Source: Lumnitzera littorea
Lineage: Eukaryota; Streptophyta; Magnoliopsida; Myrtales; Combretaceae
Assembly: GCA_024138015.1 (NCBI GenBank)
Contig: JAMXBB010000003.1
Span: forward strand, 78,224,777-78,288,776
Reading direction: 5' to 3'
DNA length: 64,000 nt
Below the pieces are notes generated by a model. That model was given only the letters and a program-made list of their open reading frames with translations. It was not told where the DNA came from and did not search any database. Position numbers and translations under genes: made by a program. Every line of letters starts with the position of its first letter. The first letter of the stretch is position 1. This document shows positions 9,621 through 21,556 of this stretch, piece after piece.

Positions 9621-11682
9621 GTCAAATGCCATACAAGCACTTCAAAGGGGGGTAGTCTTCAATCTCTATGACATGTGCAAAGAAACTTTAAGGTCGAAAG
9701 CAAAATAGTCTGTGAACTTATATTATATAGATAGCAAACCAAGTAAGGTGGAATTTGTACTTGCTTAGAACTCACTTGACTAGGAATTCAGCTCTTTGGC
9801 AAGTTCTAAAATCAAACTTTAGAAAAAAAATTATGATAATATCACTTTAATCTAGTTCTAATTGTTTCTTATAACACATTTGGTTAACTTTATAAGTGTA
9901 GAATATATTGACTATTCCTTCCTTATAGATCTATATCTACATTTGATCAATAGAAAAGTTTTCAATGAAATTGCTGCTGTCGAAAAAATGAGGATCTACA
10001 ATTCATTTACAAGACCAAAAGATCAGTCTTTTTTTCCCCTAAACATACTTCCATATCTACTCATTAGACCTAAAAGATACTACAAGGAATAACTATTATT
10101 TCTTTGTAATATTCTTCAAAAATTGTAATTATTTTCCTGTAGTATTTTATTCTACAATCTAAATGCATCATTAGAGTCTTAGATTGTATAGAGGTTTAGT
10201 GTTTAGGTTAAACATCAAGACTTAAAACAAATAGTGAAATCAAGTGATTGATATGCAACTAAATGGGATGCAGCATGAACTTATCCTTTAAGTAGTCAAT
10301 TGGATGGCTTGAGTGCCTTATCAAATCCAACATAGATTCTAACTTTTCTTCTAGTTTTCATTTATGGTAGACACATGTCAATATTCAGGGTTTTACTTAA
10401 GTTGATATATAAGTTATTTAGAAAAATGTTAAAATTGTTACCTGAGCATTGCATTATTTCTTTATTTATTTTACATTTTTACAATTGAAGTTTGCATTTG
10501 CTAAATGACAAACCTAATTAAACTTTTGCTAGTTAAATTTCAATCTTAAAGTTTGAATTTGCTAAATTTCTTTTCTAATTAAACTTCTAACTTGTCAAAT
10601 TTTTTTATCTTCATAAGATGATGTAACAAACACTTATTAGTCAAAAAGTAAAAGTTAGAGGTAAGATAGAAAATTAGATAAGTTGTTTTGGTTTCTCTAT
10701 ATTCTACCCCTACTAATTCCATTCAAACATCTAGATGGGAAATTAATAGATAATTCTAAGAGTTTATTCCATTAGATTATCTATATGATTAGTAGAGATA
10801 TGCTTGAGACAAAAGTTTGCAATAACAGATATCTATCCTAAATTTGATAAACATAAGTTCAAATAACTATGACTCTAATCACTTCAAACTTTAGATAAAA
10901 AATTAAAAGAAGCCTAAAGTTTAGGCAATACTTTTGATATTATATCAAGATCTTTTCTACAGATTTTAAAGCTTTACTAAATTATTTCACCATCTTACTT
11001 GTTTTAAACCTAGATTTTAATGGCTTATTATAAGTTTTCCAAAATTTAAACAACTATTTTATTAAAATTATTTGTTAATGTTGAATTTCATAGAAAATTA
11101 CAAGTTTGTAGTTGTGAAATATGTTTTGATTTCCTAAAAGATTTGATGAAAATTGGTGATTGAATATATCTTTACACACACATGAACTAAGATTTTTTTT
11201 TTTTTTGTTTGTTAGAGATCTTAATTTGTGTTCGATTTTAGATTATGATCATGTTACATTTAGATTTAGATAACTATAAATGTAAAAGGGAGCATCAAAA
11301 TAAAGTTTTTTTGTGTTGACTAATAATCAATATCACCTATAAGCAATGCTTCTCTCTTCATTTACAACAAATAGTCTCTTACTGGAATGATTTTTGAGAG
11401 AAGACTCATGCTATTTTTAAAGATTGAGACAAAAACTGGATTTCCACATCATATGGTTAGTAATTGGTGCTATTTAAATCTTTATATTAATTTGCTTCCT
11501 AAAATAAAAAATATTCACTAAGAACTTCCATTAATAAATCAAAATTAATTCTAATCCAAATATATACTTATTTTAAAAAAATTTGGTGTACTTTAATAGG
11601 AAAATAATTGTGGGAAATAGACAATAAAAAAAGACTTTAGCTTAATTGGTGGCAATTTTTCTTTTTTTTTTTTCTTTTAATG
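9621..11682. other. AT-rich intergenic stretch without recognisable genes
   Basis: The region is low in complexity and AT-rich, with short T and A runs. I see no conserved coding motif on either strand. Short open frames such as the one at 9862-10092 match nothing I recognise. Some of this may be old transposon DNA beyond recognition. Confidence 0.5.
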
Positions 11683-11785
11683 TCACTAGCCTTATAACTT
11701 AGTAGCATAGATATTGATCTACTAATAAGATAGATTAGGTTCGAATCTTCCCTCCTCCATTATAATTATCGAAAAAACAAACAAA
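11683..11785 (+). mobile_element. tRNA-derived SINE
   Basis: The 5' part (CTTATAACTTAGTAGCATAG) resembles a worn RNA polymerase III A box. About 35 bp later comes a clear B box, GGTTCGAATC (11738-11747), followed by CTTCCCTCCTCC and an A-rich end. This order is the usual layout of plant tRNA-derived SINEs. TTTTAATG before it and ACTTAAATG after it could be a decayed target-site duplication. It is too degenerate and wrongly spaced to be a working tRNA gene. Confidence 0.6.
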
Positions 11786-12249
11786 CTTAAATGATGACTA
11801 ATCAAAATCATAGTCAATATAAGAACTTAAAGAAAGAAAAGAAGTATAACCAAAAGCCCGCATTTATTTATCATGACCCTACTAACCAATCCATTACTAT
11901 CTTCATAACAATAAGTCCTATTTACATTCACTTTAATGACAGATACTTCTAAAGCTTTCCAACAAGAAGCCCTAATTTCCTTAACCTTTTGCAAACATGC
12001 TACCTTCCTTACTCTAAATTTACGCTACTCATCTTCAAAAAACCTTACTTTTCTCACTACATTTTCTTGATCTACAACTTTCTTCTTATATACACCCATA
12101 CAACATTTTTTCAATGTTGCCTAAGCCACCAATGTAACTCAACACTTCAACTCTTTACTCTTCTTACCTAAAGCTTTCCCCTATAAAATCTTCTCCTTCA
12201 TCCAAATCAAAGCCTTCCTATCTCACTTATATTCACAAGAAGACCAAGC

Positions 12250-12335
12250 ACCTCAAGCTAAGCACTTTCCACCCATTAACATGAGACAAGAGCATGCTCC
12301 GTAGACTTAAGCTCTCCATAAAAAACATAATCTTT
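12250..12335 (-). pseudogene. LINE zf-RVT module remnant
   Basis: The - strand reads GELKSTEHALVSC, a clear match to the G-x-EST-EHALL-C core of the zf-RVT zinc-binding module that follows RT in plant L1 elements. A stop follows the last Cys. It supports the orientation and order of the LINE. Confidence 0.75.
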
Positions 12336-12999
12336 ATAGTTAAGTACCCTCCTTTTTGCCATATTTTCAGAAACAGGTAGTATTATTGAACACCCTCGAA
12401 AGAAAGCATTGGATCATAGGTTGAATATCCATATGCCATAACCCCTAACAAACCTGTATAAGTATGGAGACTAATGTGGAAGGCTTGCTTGCATCTACAA
12501 ACTTCTCTTCCTCCATTAAGAAATAATAAACTAATTTAGCTATGCAAATTCCTTTTCTATCAATTGGCCATATTAAGGAATTGTTATTCTCTATAGCTAG
12601 AATTATATTACTTTAATAGCTTTGATCTCCTTATCTAAGAGGAGATTCTATGTTCACTTTAAGTTTCAAAACCTACTCTCTTGATCTATTAACTCATTTA
12701 TCGTGTCAAAATTACCATTCCTTTTATTTAAAGAAAAAGATTTCAAATTAGGGATCCATCTATCAGCCTACACCCTTAGCAAATCGCCTCTATTAATATT
12801 CCAAATTGCACCCCTAAAGTTAATATCAGAATCCCCTATTATATTGGACTACCCTTAGGATGCTCTTTCTCTTTTTCTTACTAATCTAAAATCTAAATTT
12901 GGGAAGTATATACCTTTTAGACCTTTGATACGAAGGACATCAAGGTTCAAATAAAGTCTTCATGCTAGCTTTGTTAAAAGTGCTAATTTGAAACTTATA

Positions 13000-14252
13000 T
13001 AGATTCTTAAACCCTATCCTCTCCCCCCCAATCTTTTTGCTACCCTACCAAAATTTAGCCACTTTACTATTCATCTCTTTGCACTAATTAAAAGGAAATA
13101 AAAAACAACCCCTTGAATATGTAGGTACTACAAAGGTAATTGCTCTAATAAGGGTCTTTTTACTTACTAGGTTTAACCATTATTGCTTCCAACTTTATAA
13201 TTTACTCTCAACGTTCTAGCTAAAAAATTTTGAGCATATCATTTTTCAACTTCCCGTAAGTTTTAGGAAACCCTAAATAATGGCCTAAGTCTTCTATAAC
13301 TTGAATACCCAAATAACTAGACACTTGTTCCTTAGCTAAGTCTGGAGTGTTTAAGCTAAAAAAAGATACGTGATTTATCAAAGTTTATCAATTATCTCAA
13401 AGCTACATGAAAATCCATCAAAGTGTGTTTCAAAATCTTCAAGTTATCCTATGAAATTTTAAGATAAAACAAAAGTCATTAGCAAATAGAAAGTATGCTA
13501 TCATAGGACACTGCATCCTCATCTTCAAACCCTTTATATGCCCTTAATTTGCTAGTTCAACCAAACATTTAGAAAGAACATTAGCAATCAATGTAAACAA
13601 GTATAAAGATAAGGGTCTCCTTACCTTAGTCCCCTTGAAGGCCGAACATGCCCTACTACTCTTCCATTCACATCAATATTTTATTTCCCTAATGGAACAA
13701 ATTTCATTATCTAAGCTACCCCTTGACTACAAGGCCCCAACTTCTTAAACATTTCCTTCAAAAAGTTACACTCAACTTGGTCATAGGTCTTATGCATATC
13801 TAATTTAAGAGCACAAAAGTATTTCTTTTGTTTTACCTTTGTCTTGAGAAAGTGTACAAATTCATGAGCAATAAGGATGTTATCGTGTATCAACTTTCCT
13901 AAAATAAAAGTTCTTTGATTTTTTAGAAATGATTTTATTTAAGAAAAGTCTAAACCTATTTATAAGGATTTTTGAAATGATTTTAAGAGAAAATACATAA
14001 ACTAACAAGTTTAAAATGAGGAATCGACTCCAGGTTTAGGATTCTAAGGGTGAAGACAATATTAGTACTATTTAAGAAATAGAGGATGAACCTTATAAGA
14101 AGAATTGTTGGATCGTATTGATAATCGTAATGCCATTGACATTCTATAAGTTTTGAGAAAACACACATGAATCCATCTGGTCCTAAGGCTTTTAGAGCTC
14201 CTATTTGAAACACCACTTCCCTAATCTCTTCACTAATAACTTCTTTGCACAA
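13000..14252 (-). pseudogene. LINE ORF2 reverse-transcriptase remnant
   Basis: Recognisable pieces appear in order on the - strand. KALGPDGFMCVF is the family K-PGPDG box (in frame 14252-13983). KLDMHKTYDQVE (about 13771-13806) is motif A and keeps its catalytic Asp. A worn GLRQGDPLSP box reads GTKVRRPLSLYLF (about 13600-13640). The catalytic FADD box reads FAND (13475-13486), so one metal-binding Asp is now Asn. Several stops and frame shifts separate the pieces, so it cannot be active. Confidence 0.85.
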
Positions 14253-14869
14253 TGCTTCATTATCTTCCTTAGCTAGACTGGCCTACTCTAGGAAAGAGTC
14301 AATCTCTATGTATGGTTCTTTACAAAATAAGCTTAGCAAAGAAACGAGCAAAGGCTTCAACACTGACCTTTCATCCCTTTCTACTCCTTAAATTGGTCTC
14401 CTTTTGTTTTTAACATAGTATTCCTTCTTCTTCTATTCAAAGTTAATTGATGAAAAAATTGGGTATTTTAATCATCACAATTTAACCAATTAATTAGATC
14501 TTTGATGCTAATACTCTTCTTCTCTTTTTTTAACAATTCTTCCTCACCATCTTTGATTTCCTCTACATTACAACCTTATATCACTTCTAATTTCTTCATT
14601 AGGATATATATTTGCTTTCTATGATTAGGAGTAGTCCTCTTACTCTATATTATCAAGCTCTCTCTACTATTACTTAAGTTTACCATCACTAAAGAGATAG
14701 GTTCTAGCTTCTAGAACACTCACTCCTTTCCTAAATTAACTCTACAACATTTAACAACCTTCCAAACACTTTCAAAATGAAATTTCTTCACTTCCATTAA
14801 TGATTGGTAATTAGTAGAGTCACTTAAAGCCATGTGATATGATCCTATAGGAAGGTGATGGTTAATATT

Positions 14870-15500
14870 TTTTTGGAACTTATCTAACTAATCATAAGAT
14901 GCAAAAGCTCTATCGATCATTTGCTTCACCAAATATCATCAAATCTTTTGTTCACCTAACTGTATTATTGCCTTTGATATCCCAAATCCACTAATTTAGC
15001 TAATGAAACCATTTCCCTGATACCCTCCATATTCCTTATATTCTTAGCCCTCCTACTATTTATACATTTTTTAAGAATTTTAGTGAAATCACCTATACAT
15101 AAACATAGACACTCTAAAATCTATAACACTTGGGTTGAATATTATCAATGGATACATCTACCATATGGTAGCTAAAGAACTTTTTATCTATGTTCTTTAT
15201 TGATGACAAAACCATATTTTTATTTGCTTCTAATATTTTAACATTAGTATCTTTCCTCCAACAAAGAGGTAAACATCCCATTAACCCATATGGTGGAACA
15301 TAACAAGCCTCTTTAAACTTATTGCTTCTCTTCAACCTATCTGCAACATTTGTAGAAGTTTTTGCTTCCATTAGGATAATAATACACGAATTAAGTTTGT
15401 TAGATGGTCCTTTATGATTTTCAATTATCAAGGTAAGATCCAAACCTTGACGATTCCAACTTAGGAGCTCCATGGCCCCTGTATGGTGGTTAAAGTCCAA
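14870..15500 (-). pseudogene. LINE ORF2 endonuclease-domain remnant
   Basis: The frame 15500-15114 opens with MELLSWNRQGLD, the worn form of the N-terminal box (LSWNxxGLG) of plant L1 exonuclease/endonuclease/phosphatase domains. It continues with LMEAKTS (family: LSETK) and PPYGLMGCLPLCWR (family: G-SGGL-L-W). The metal-binding Glu in the LMEAKTS box is kept. The downstream catalytic half is broken by frameshifts and cannot be followed securely. In an intact element this domain nicks target DNA. Confidence 0.75.
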
Positions 15501-16199
15501 CTACTACTACCATTGAAGTTCTATACAATCCCTTTATACACATTTACCTCAATTAGAGCTATCATAAGAATACTGCAATTCCTTTTACTTACCACTCTCC
15601 CCTTTTTCCCTGACCTTTCTCCTTCTAGATTTAGAATCCTTTTAGGATGTAAGAGACTTTCAATTCATGGGTTGAGCTTAAGATCCTCCATCTTCAACCT
15701 TTTAATTAAGAGCTTCTCATCACTCTCTTTCCCCCTCTTTAAATGGAGCTTACTTAGAGCATTAACAATATATTTCTGTACAACCACTTCAATTACTCAA
15801 GCTTTGAAATCCAAACTAGAACCAACTTCCTTTTCATTCTCATAATCATTCAGAGTAGCTTTACTATATAGGAAGGGGATAAATGAATAATTGAAGTACA
15901 AAACCCCACATCCATGATAAAAATGCATGAATGGGAGGCCTCATTGCAGGGGTGTTGTTCCTCTATTCATGGTTACTTTTAATTGGAGAGAGAGCTTTTA
16001 TAAAAGTAAAAACAAGAGATTTTTTTAGCGCTAGCAAGTAAAAAGGACTTTAGTTTAGGGTTATCTAAGGGGGTTTTATCAAGCAAGGGTTCATAGATTA
16101 TGGTTTTAAGGATTTAGAATGTGAGGTAAAGTCTTCAGGTTCTATATCAATGACCAAATGAGGAATATTAGTCTTAAATTATTTAGTAATAGGGACAAT

Positions 16200-16970
16200 A
16201 TCAAGTTTCCTCCACATGCTACCATTACCATCCTTAATTTTAGAAGAAGACTAGAAGCCATCACTAAACCCAAAAGCTATCAACCATGGTTCATATCAAT
16301 CACTTAAACTATTCTTCCAACTACCATTATTGGTTACATGTCCCATCATCCTACAAGCTAAGAAAAAATCAATTGGGCATTTATATTTGAAAAAGATTTT
16401 ATACTTTTCACCTATACTTCCATAAATCCACATATACTTCTTTAATGGATTTGCATAATTAATTTTAACTCTAACCTACAAAAAACTCATTTTCAAACCC
16501 ATCTTCAAACATATTAGTTCATTCACATGCCACTACTTCACCCAAAGAAGCTCTAATTAGTTTGGCATGATTGCTAGTTATTATTCTAATTTTAATCTAT
16601 AGATTCAAAGCCAAAATGCTACAAATCTTAAATCAATCTCTTCAATATTGAAATATGCTTTTCATTCTCACATAATGAACACATGCCCTAACATAGATCA
16701 GAGGCCTTCCATCGAAACCTTTCTCTCATCATGTCTACAAAACTAAACAACACCAAGAACTTATTAACTCTAATCAAATTGAAGGATACTTCATTGAGAT
16801 CCTCCCATTTTTTGTAAAATATTCATAATAATTGGCTTATTGAGCACTATATCATAATACATCTTACCCACCAACATAAAACTTTTGCTATTAACCTAAC
16901 TTGATTTAACTTCTAAGACCAGACTATCCTTAGATTTTCTATCTCCATTCTAATATGTCATGGCCTTCTC
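16200..16970 (-). pseudogene. LINE ORF1 remnant: DUF4283 domain and CCHC-like knuckle
   Basis: The - strand translation contains YFNIEEIDLRFVAFWL, which matches the DUF4283 signature of plant L1 ORF1 proteins (nucleic-acid-binding, gag-like). After it comes IFFKYKCP, a knuckle remnant ending MMGH, and YEPWLIA, the family's YGPWLRA box (about 16273-16296). Stops are frequent, and the first cysteines of the knuckle are lost. In an intact element this protein coats the RNA ahead of ORF2. Confidence 0.75.
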
Positions 16971-17105
16971 TAAGCTTCCCATTAGATTTGAAATAAAAGG
17001 TTATAATCAGAATAAATGATAGAAATTATAGAGCAAGGACTCAAAAAGAAGAAAACTCTAAGACTAAACAAATGAACAAGAATCGATAACTCTAATTATG
17101 GTTTG

Positions 17106-17134
17106 CTTCTTCTTCTTCTTCTTCTTCTTCTTCT
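17106..17134. repeat. (CTT)n microsatellite
   Basis: About nine perfect CTT repeats lie just beyond the 5' side of the LINE remnant. No other structure is associated with it. Confidence 0.95.
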
Positions 17135-20100
17135 ATTTTTAATTTTTTTGTCCTTCATGAGATTTAGAATGATGAAAGAACTAAATCACAAGAATTGATT
17201 ATATTTTACTTCTTCTTTTTTTCTTCCTTTTCTAATAAATTCATGATGATGGAAGAACTAGATGAGAAAGTAATAACGAACACCTCCTTTAGGCATGCTA
17301 TGAAGAAAGACAGTGAGGATACAAATGGCTTTAAAAATCAAAGCATCATATCTCAGTTGTTTGATATAGACTCACTTCAATTGCTATGATGCAACAAGAC
17401 AAAGATACTTAGTGCACGATGCTTAATCTTTGTATAAACTATGGTTATTGGTGTGTATGAATGTAATCTAAATAGAATGGAAGAATGTGTAATGAAAATG
17501 ATGATGCAAACATTAGAAAAGTATGAGTGCTAATGTATATAAACTAACAAAATCACCACACTAGTGAAGATGCTCTCTACTAAAGAGGATTTTTCTCTCT
17601 CCATGAATAGAGTGAGACACAATCTGATAGTTCCACAATAGGGTATAAGGTTATATGGAATTTTTACTCTTAAGATTTTAGTAGATAAATAATAGTCTAT
17701 ATCCTCATTTAGTTTGACTAGAAAATGACCAACAATAAATAGATAAGTAATAAAATTAAAATGTATAGATCTATACTTGTAAATCCAATTCACATAATTA
17801 ATTTACTAACCCAAGCCATACAAACTATTCCTATCTTCATTCCTTTTTTTTCTTTTTCTTTTACTTTCTGCCAACAAGATACATAGTACAACTTTGGAAT
17901 CTTATTAGAAGATTAGCATTTATACTAAGGTTATAACGGTCTTAGCCATTCTTACCTCCTTCAACCAGTTAGATTTAACAAATAAATATAACATAATTGA
18001 GCAATGACTAAATCAAACTTAATTTGCACCACTCATGGCTCAATTATGAGTGATGCCCAAGATAGTTGGTGTAAAGGTATAACCTAGGTTTGCTTCAACC
18101 ACGACCTTGTTTATGCTAAATCAACTAGGATGAATTGTGTAAACAATATTAGCTATCCAAAAACATTCTATAGGAGAGTAATAGATAGATAGACCATTAT
18201 TCTACCTATCTTGCTATTGCAATATATGGCACCCTTAATAGAAGGTGTTGCTAAAAGTATACAAACTATTGTCTTACATGATGATGATGTGTTTGGCTTC
18301 TTATGGTGGGTAATGTGATGGCATTTTAGCTAGTTAGTGGTTCATGATTTTCCTTTTCCTCTTTTCTTTTTTTTATTTTTTCTCTCTCTCTCTCTCTCTC
18401 TTTTTGTGTGGCTAGAGGTGGTTCATGGCATCAATGGCAAGAGAAAGGAATAGTTAAGAAAGATTATAATTTAGGAATCAATGCGGTAATAGCTTTTAAT
18501 GCGTTTATTACTTGTTTGCACTGTTAAGCGTATATGAATTGCTTTCTTAAAAGGGAAAAAAACCGAAAAAGGAAAAACTATAAAAGAGTTAGAAGTATTT
18601 TAAAAAGATAATATACAAAATCAGGAGAATAAAAAATCTAAAGTGAATGTTAGGAGTGAAAGTACAAAAAAAAAAAAAGGAAAAAAGATTAATATACAAG
18701 GGAGGAAGAAAGGAAAATCTTTATAATACCCAATTAAACTTATACTCATTAATCTACTTGTGATTTCTCTTAATATATTCCGTGTTAATAGTGTTACAAA
18801 TTTATATCAATCACATTCTATATAAGTTCAAGACACATAAGTGTCCTCATCATATCTTACTTACACTTAAAACCATTTAACTAATAATTGTTTGTTACAT
18901 TACTTTTGTAAAGACCATAAAAATAACAAATTTAATAAGTATTAATTTAATTGGATATCATATACAATAACTTCATTTATGTGAATTTTTTATATGCTGA
19001 ATTTCATCGGGTATGATGTTTAACAATGTAATAATTTACGTGTTTTTTTTTTTTAAAGAAAAAACAGTGAATTTGACATTATTTGATGCGCGGTGTCAAA
19101 GTGGGTTCATAGTTATTATCTACGGACATTCTCCTAGTTCAATAACTGTCAAAGGAACACATTGCGGCTCAAAAACGAAGTCCAAGTAGATGATTAAAGT
19201 GTCCTACCAATTCCGTGATTCGAATAAGATGATGAGTAGAATATTGAGAAGATTTCCGATTAGACAATGCATGGGTCATACTAGATTTATATAGCTACTT
19301 CAGAGTCCTACTTGTGGTCCAAAATAGAGCAAGGCAAGTTGAGTCTGACGCAAATAGAATACCTTGTGAATTGTGATCGATCCATCGCATCTTCCTTAAG
19401 AAATTCACGAATGGAAATTATTGAACAATTATAATGTTTATGAAATATTGTACCATGGTAAGAAGTTATTGATATAAATACATCTTGCAAAGGATATCTT
19501 TTTCTTTTCCTTTTTACTTATAAATAAAGTAGTAACGATTGGCCTATTAAGATATAAATATAATATGTGCTCTACATATTCACGAAAAACTGGCATTAAA
19601 GGTTACGAAATTAATTTTTTTTTTCTTTTTCCCAGTTTAGAGGATGTAGAAACTTTTTTGCTAATAGAAAATGATCGGTAGTACACTAATAAAAGAATGA
19701 AAAAAAAAAAATGCTATGAATCGTCATTTATTTCCTTTCCTGTTTGATAGTTGGAGAGCAGTAATGAGGGCACAAACCAGCAAGTATTAAGATACATCTC
19801 GAATTCGGAGGAGGCGGTAGTCTGTGGCACGTTTCAGTACGTGGTAGGAGTATGTAAAGCTTTAAAAATATAGACATTACTTCCAAACTCTCGTAATCAT
19901 ATAATCCCATAATCTAAAGAAATATGTCAAAATGAGTTTACAAGAGAACCTCAAATCATCACAACTATAATAGTCTGTTAAAGTATGAAACAACTAAACA
20001 TTTTCTAACCTTTTAATCCCAAGTAAAAAAGGATAATGCTGTAACGTCAAATAAATCAGACATCGTTCCTCCTATTCAAGAAATATATAGAGATTTAATC

Positions 20101-20252
20101 AGGATTAAGTCGCCGAGCTTGGAAGTGGCTACAGGTGGCCGTATTAACTCCAAATATTAAACTTTTTTTTTTTTCTCTCTCTCTCTTTCTTGTCTTTTTT
20201 TTTTTTTCCAAGGTCATTGCATAATGGCTTCCCAGCAAAGAATAAAATCCAT
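17135..20252. other. AT-rich intergenic stretch with simple repeats
   Basis: No gene is recognised here. A (TC)n tract lies at 18380-18400, and there are several poly(T)/poly(A) runs (for example near 19040, 19615, 20165). The part around 19080-19260 is less AT-biased and might be unique DNA, but it gives no protein motif. Frames of about 60-87 codons here match nothing. Confidence 0.5.
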
Positions 20253-20736
20253 TATATTTCTCAAAGTATTTATCAGTAAAGACTAAGTTTTGCATGTTGA
20301 GTAAGCTTGTAAAATAAAACACTATAAGAGAACGTTGAGGTGTTATTCAGCGTAACCATTTCGATATTTAAGTTAGCAAGGTAATTTAGGAAATAGAGAA
20401 TATTTGAGAGTAATAAATAAACTTAAGTATATAAAATGTCAAGTAGTTTACTACTAAATAGTGACTTGGTATTATAGTGGAGTAGTGTCGACAGTTAAGA
20501 GCAGTTAGTGAGCAAAATCCTCTCCTGCAATTATGGGATAGTAGGCTTGTAGTGTTTAATGTATTCCACATATGCCGAAAATGGTTGTTAACTTGGTCTT
20601 TTATTCTTACCCAGTATCTTTTAGCTAATGAAGAGCCTCTTAAGCCTAGTTAAGTCAGGCCTAAGGCTTAAGCCTAAGGTGACAGGCTCTAAATAATGAG
20701 GCATATCAAATCTGGATAGGTTTGAGAGGCCTATCA
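20253..20736 (-). repeat. 3' LTR of the Tat-lineage element
   Basis: It is homologous to 28758-29285 along its length, sharing blocks such as GTAAGCTTGTAAAATA, GTGTCGACAGTT and CAATTATGGGA/CATAAGTATGGGA. Read on the - strand it begins TGATAGGCCTC, next to the polypurine tract. The lower end is worn and placed by alignment, accurate to about 10 bp. Most differences between the copies are transitions. Confidence 0.85.
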
Positions 20737-20760
20737 CCTATCCCATCCCACCCCACCCCT
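20737..20760 (-). other. Polypurine tract of the Tat-lineage element
   Basis: The - strand reads AGGGGTGGGGTGGGATGGGA and then runs directly into the TG start of the 3' LTR. This is the position and composition of the plus-strand primer of an LTR retrotransposon. It independently confirms the - orientation of the element. Confidence 0.8.
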
Positions 20761-21420
20761 AAAGTAATCTCATTACTAAAGCGAAGGTAAGGAAAAAGGA
20801 TATATGCGCTGCTCATGCGTATGGTCGATCTAACTTGGATGAGCTCGAGTTGGTGCTGCTATGTTGACGTAGCAAAGGTATAGGTCTGAGCAAGTGGAAG
20901 GTTGACGTTGTGAATAGTTAGGCCGAAGGCATCTATGGTGGTGAATAGTTGAGATGTTAGCAACTGTCCTAAGGCAAAGTGCTAATGGCCCCAGTAAGAT
21001 GAAGCTTTGGTTGGATTGTTAGAGTAAGATACTTGTGCATCCGACTGGGTAGGCAATTCAAGGCATCGAGCAAGCCTCGATGAACAGTGCTTGTCATAGG
21101 CTAAGCAAGCGTGATTACTCAATCTGAGACATCGTGCTTTTAGCATGTCGACCAAGTGGAATTTGGTAGAACCTTAAGGAAACTTCTTGAGGAAGAAACT
21201 TTTTCAAATTTTAACCTTAGCACACTCAATTTCAGTGCATTTAATGTGATGTGATAGGTATCTTATCATAGCAAACTAGCATGTAGCTACATGCGTTTTG
21301 CCTTTTAAAGATAGTCGTCTAATGAAAACTCAATCCATATGTTTACCCTATAGCATTCTAAGGGATTTATGCTTATGCAAATCCCTATAACTGCCTATGC
21401 AATTTTCCAGATGCTTGGTC

Positions 21421-21556
21421 TATAAATAGTATAATTACAATGAAAGCTCTTTTTTCTGTAATCTCTCTATTCCATTACTACAAGATTCGCTCTTTTGCAT
21501 TGAACTTCTTTTGAAAACTTCTTAAACTTTAATTTTCTTCATCACCTTTTGCAACC
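21421..21556 (+). promoter_or_regulatory. TATA box and leader of the antisense gene in the Tat element
   Basis: TATAAATAG at 21421-21429 lies 128 bp before the first ATG of the antisense frame. The intervening leader is CT-rich (CTCTCTATTCCATT, TTCTTTTGAAAACTTC), typical of a plant 5' leader. It faces + while the retrotransposon's own promoter faces -. Activity is inferred only from layout. Confidence 0.55.

Larger units (their letters stand above)
11850..16970 (-). mobile_element. Decayed L1-type LINE (non-LTR retrotransposon)
   Basis: Read on the - strand, the region shows the plant L1 order: ORF1 with DUF4283 and a zinc knuckle (about 16960-16200), an apurinic-type endonuclease (from 15490), reverse transcriptase (about 14250-13000) and a zf-RVT module (about 12330-12250). 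Every part has stops and frameshifts. The 3' end fades out near 11850, where VIKVNVNRTY may be the start of an RNase H domain, and the SINE lies just beyond. Target duplications and the 5' end could not be fixed. Confidence 0.85.

Noticed and set aside
11735..11760. tRNA gene suggested by the GGTTCGAATC B box
   Set aside because: No cloverleaf can be folded, the A box is worn and there is no acceptor stem. A SINE explains it better.
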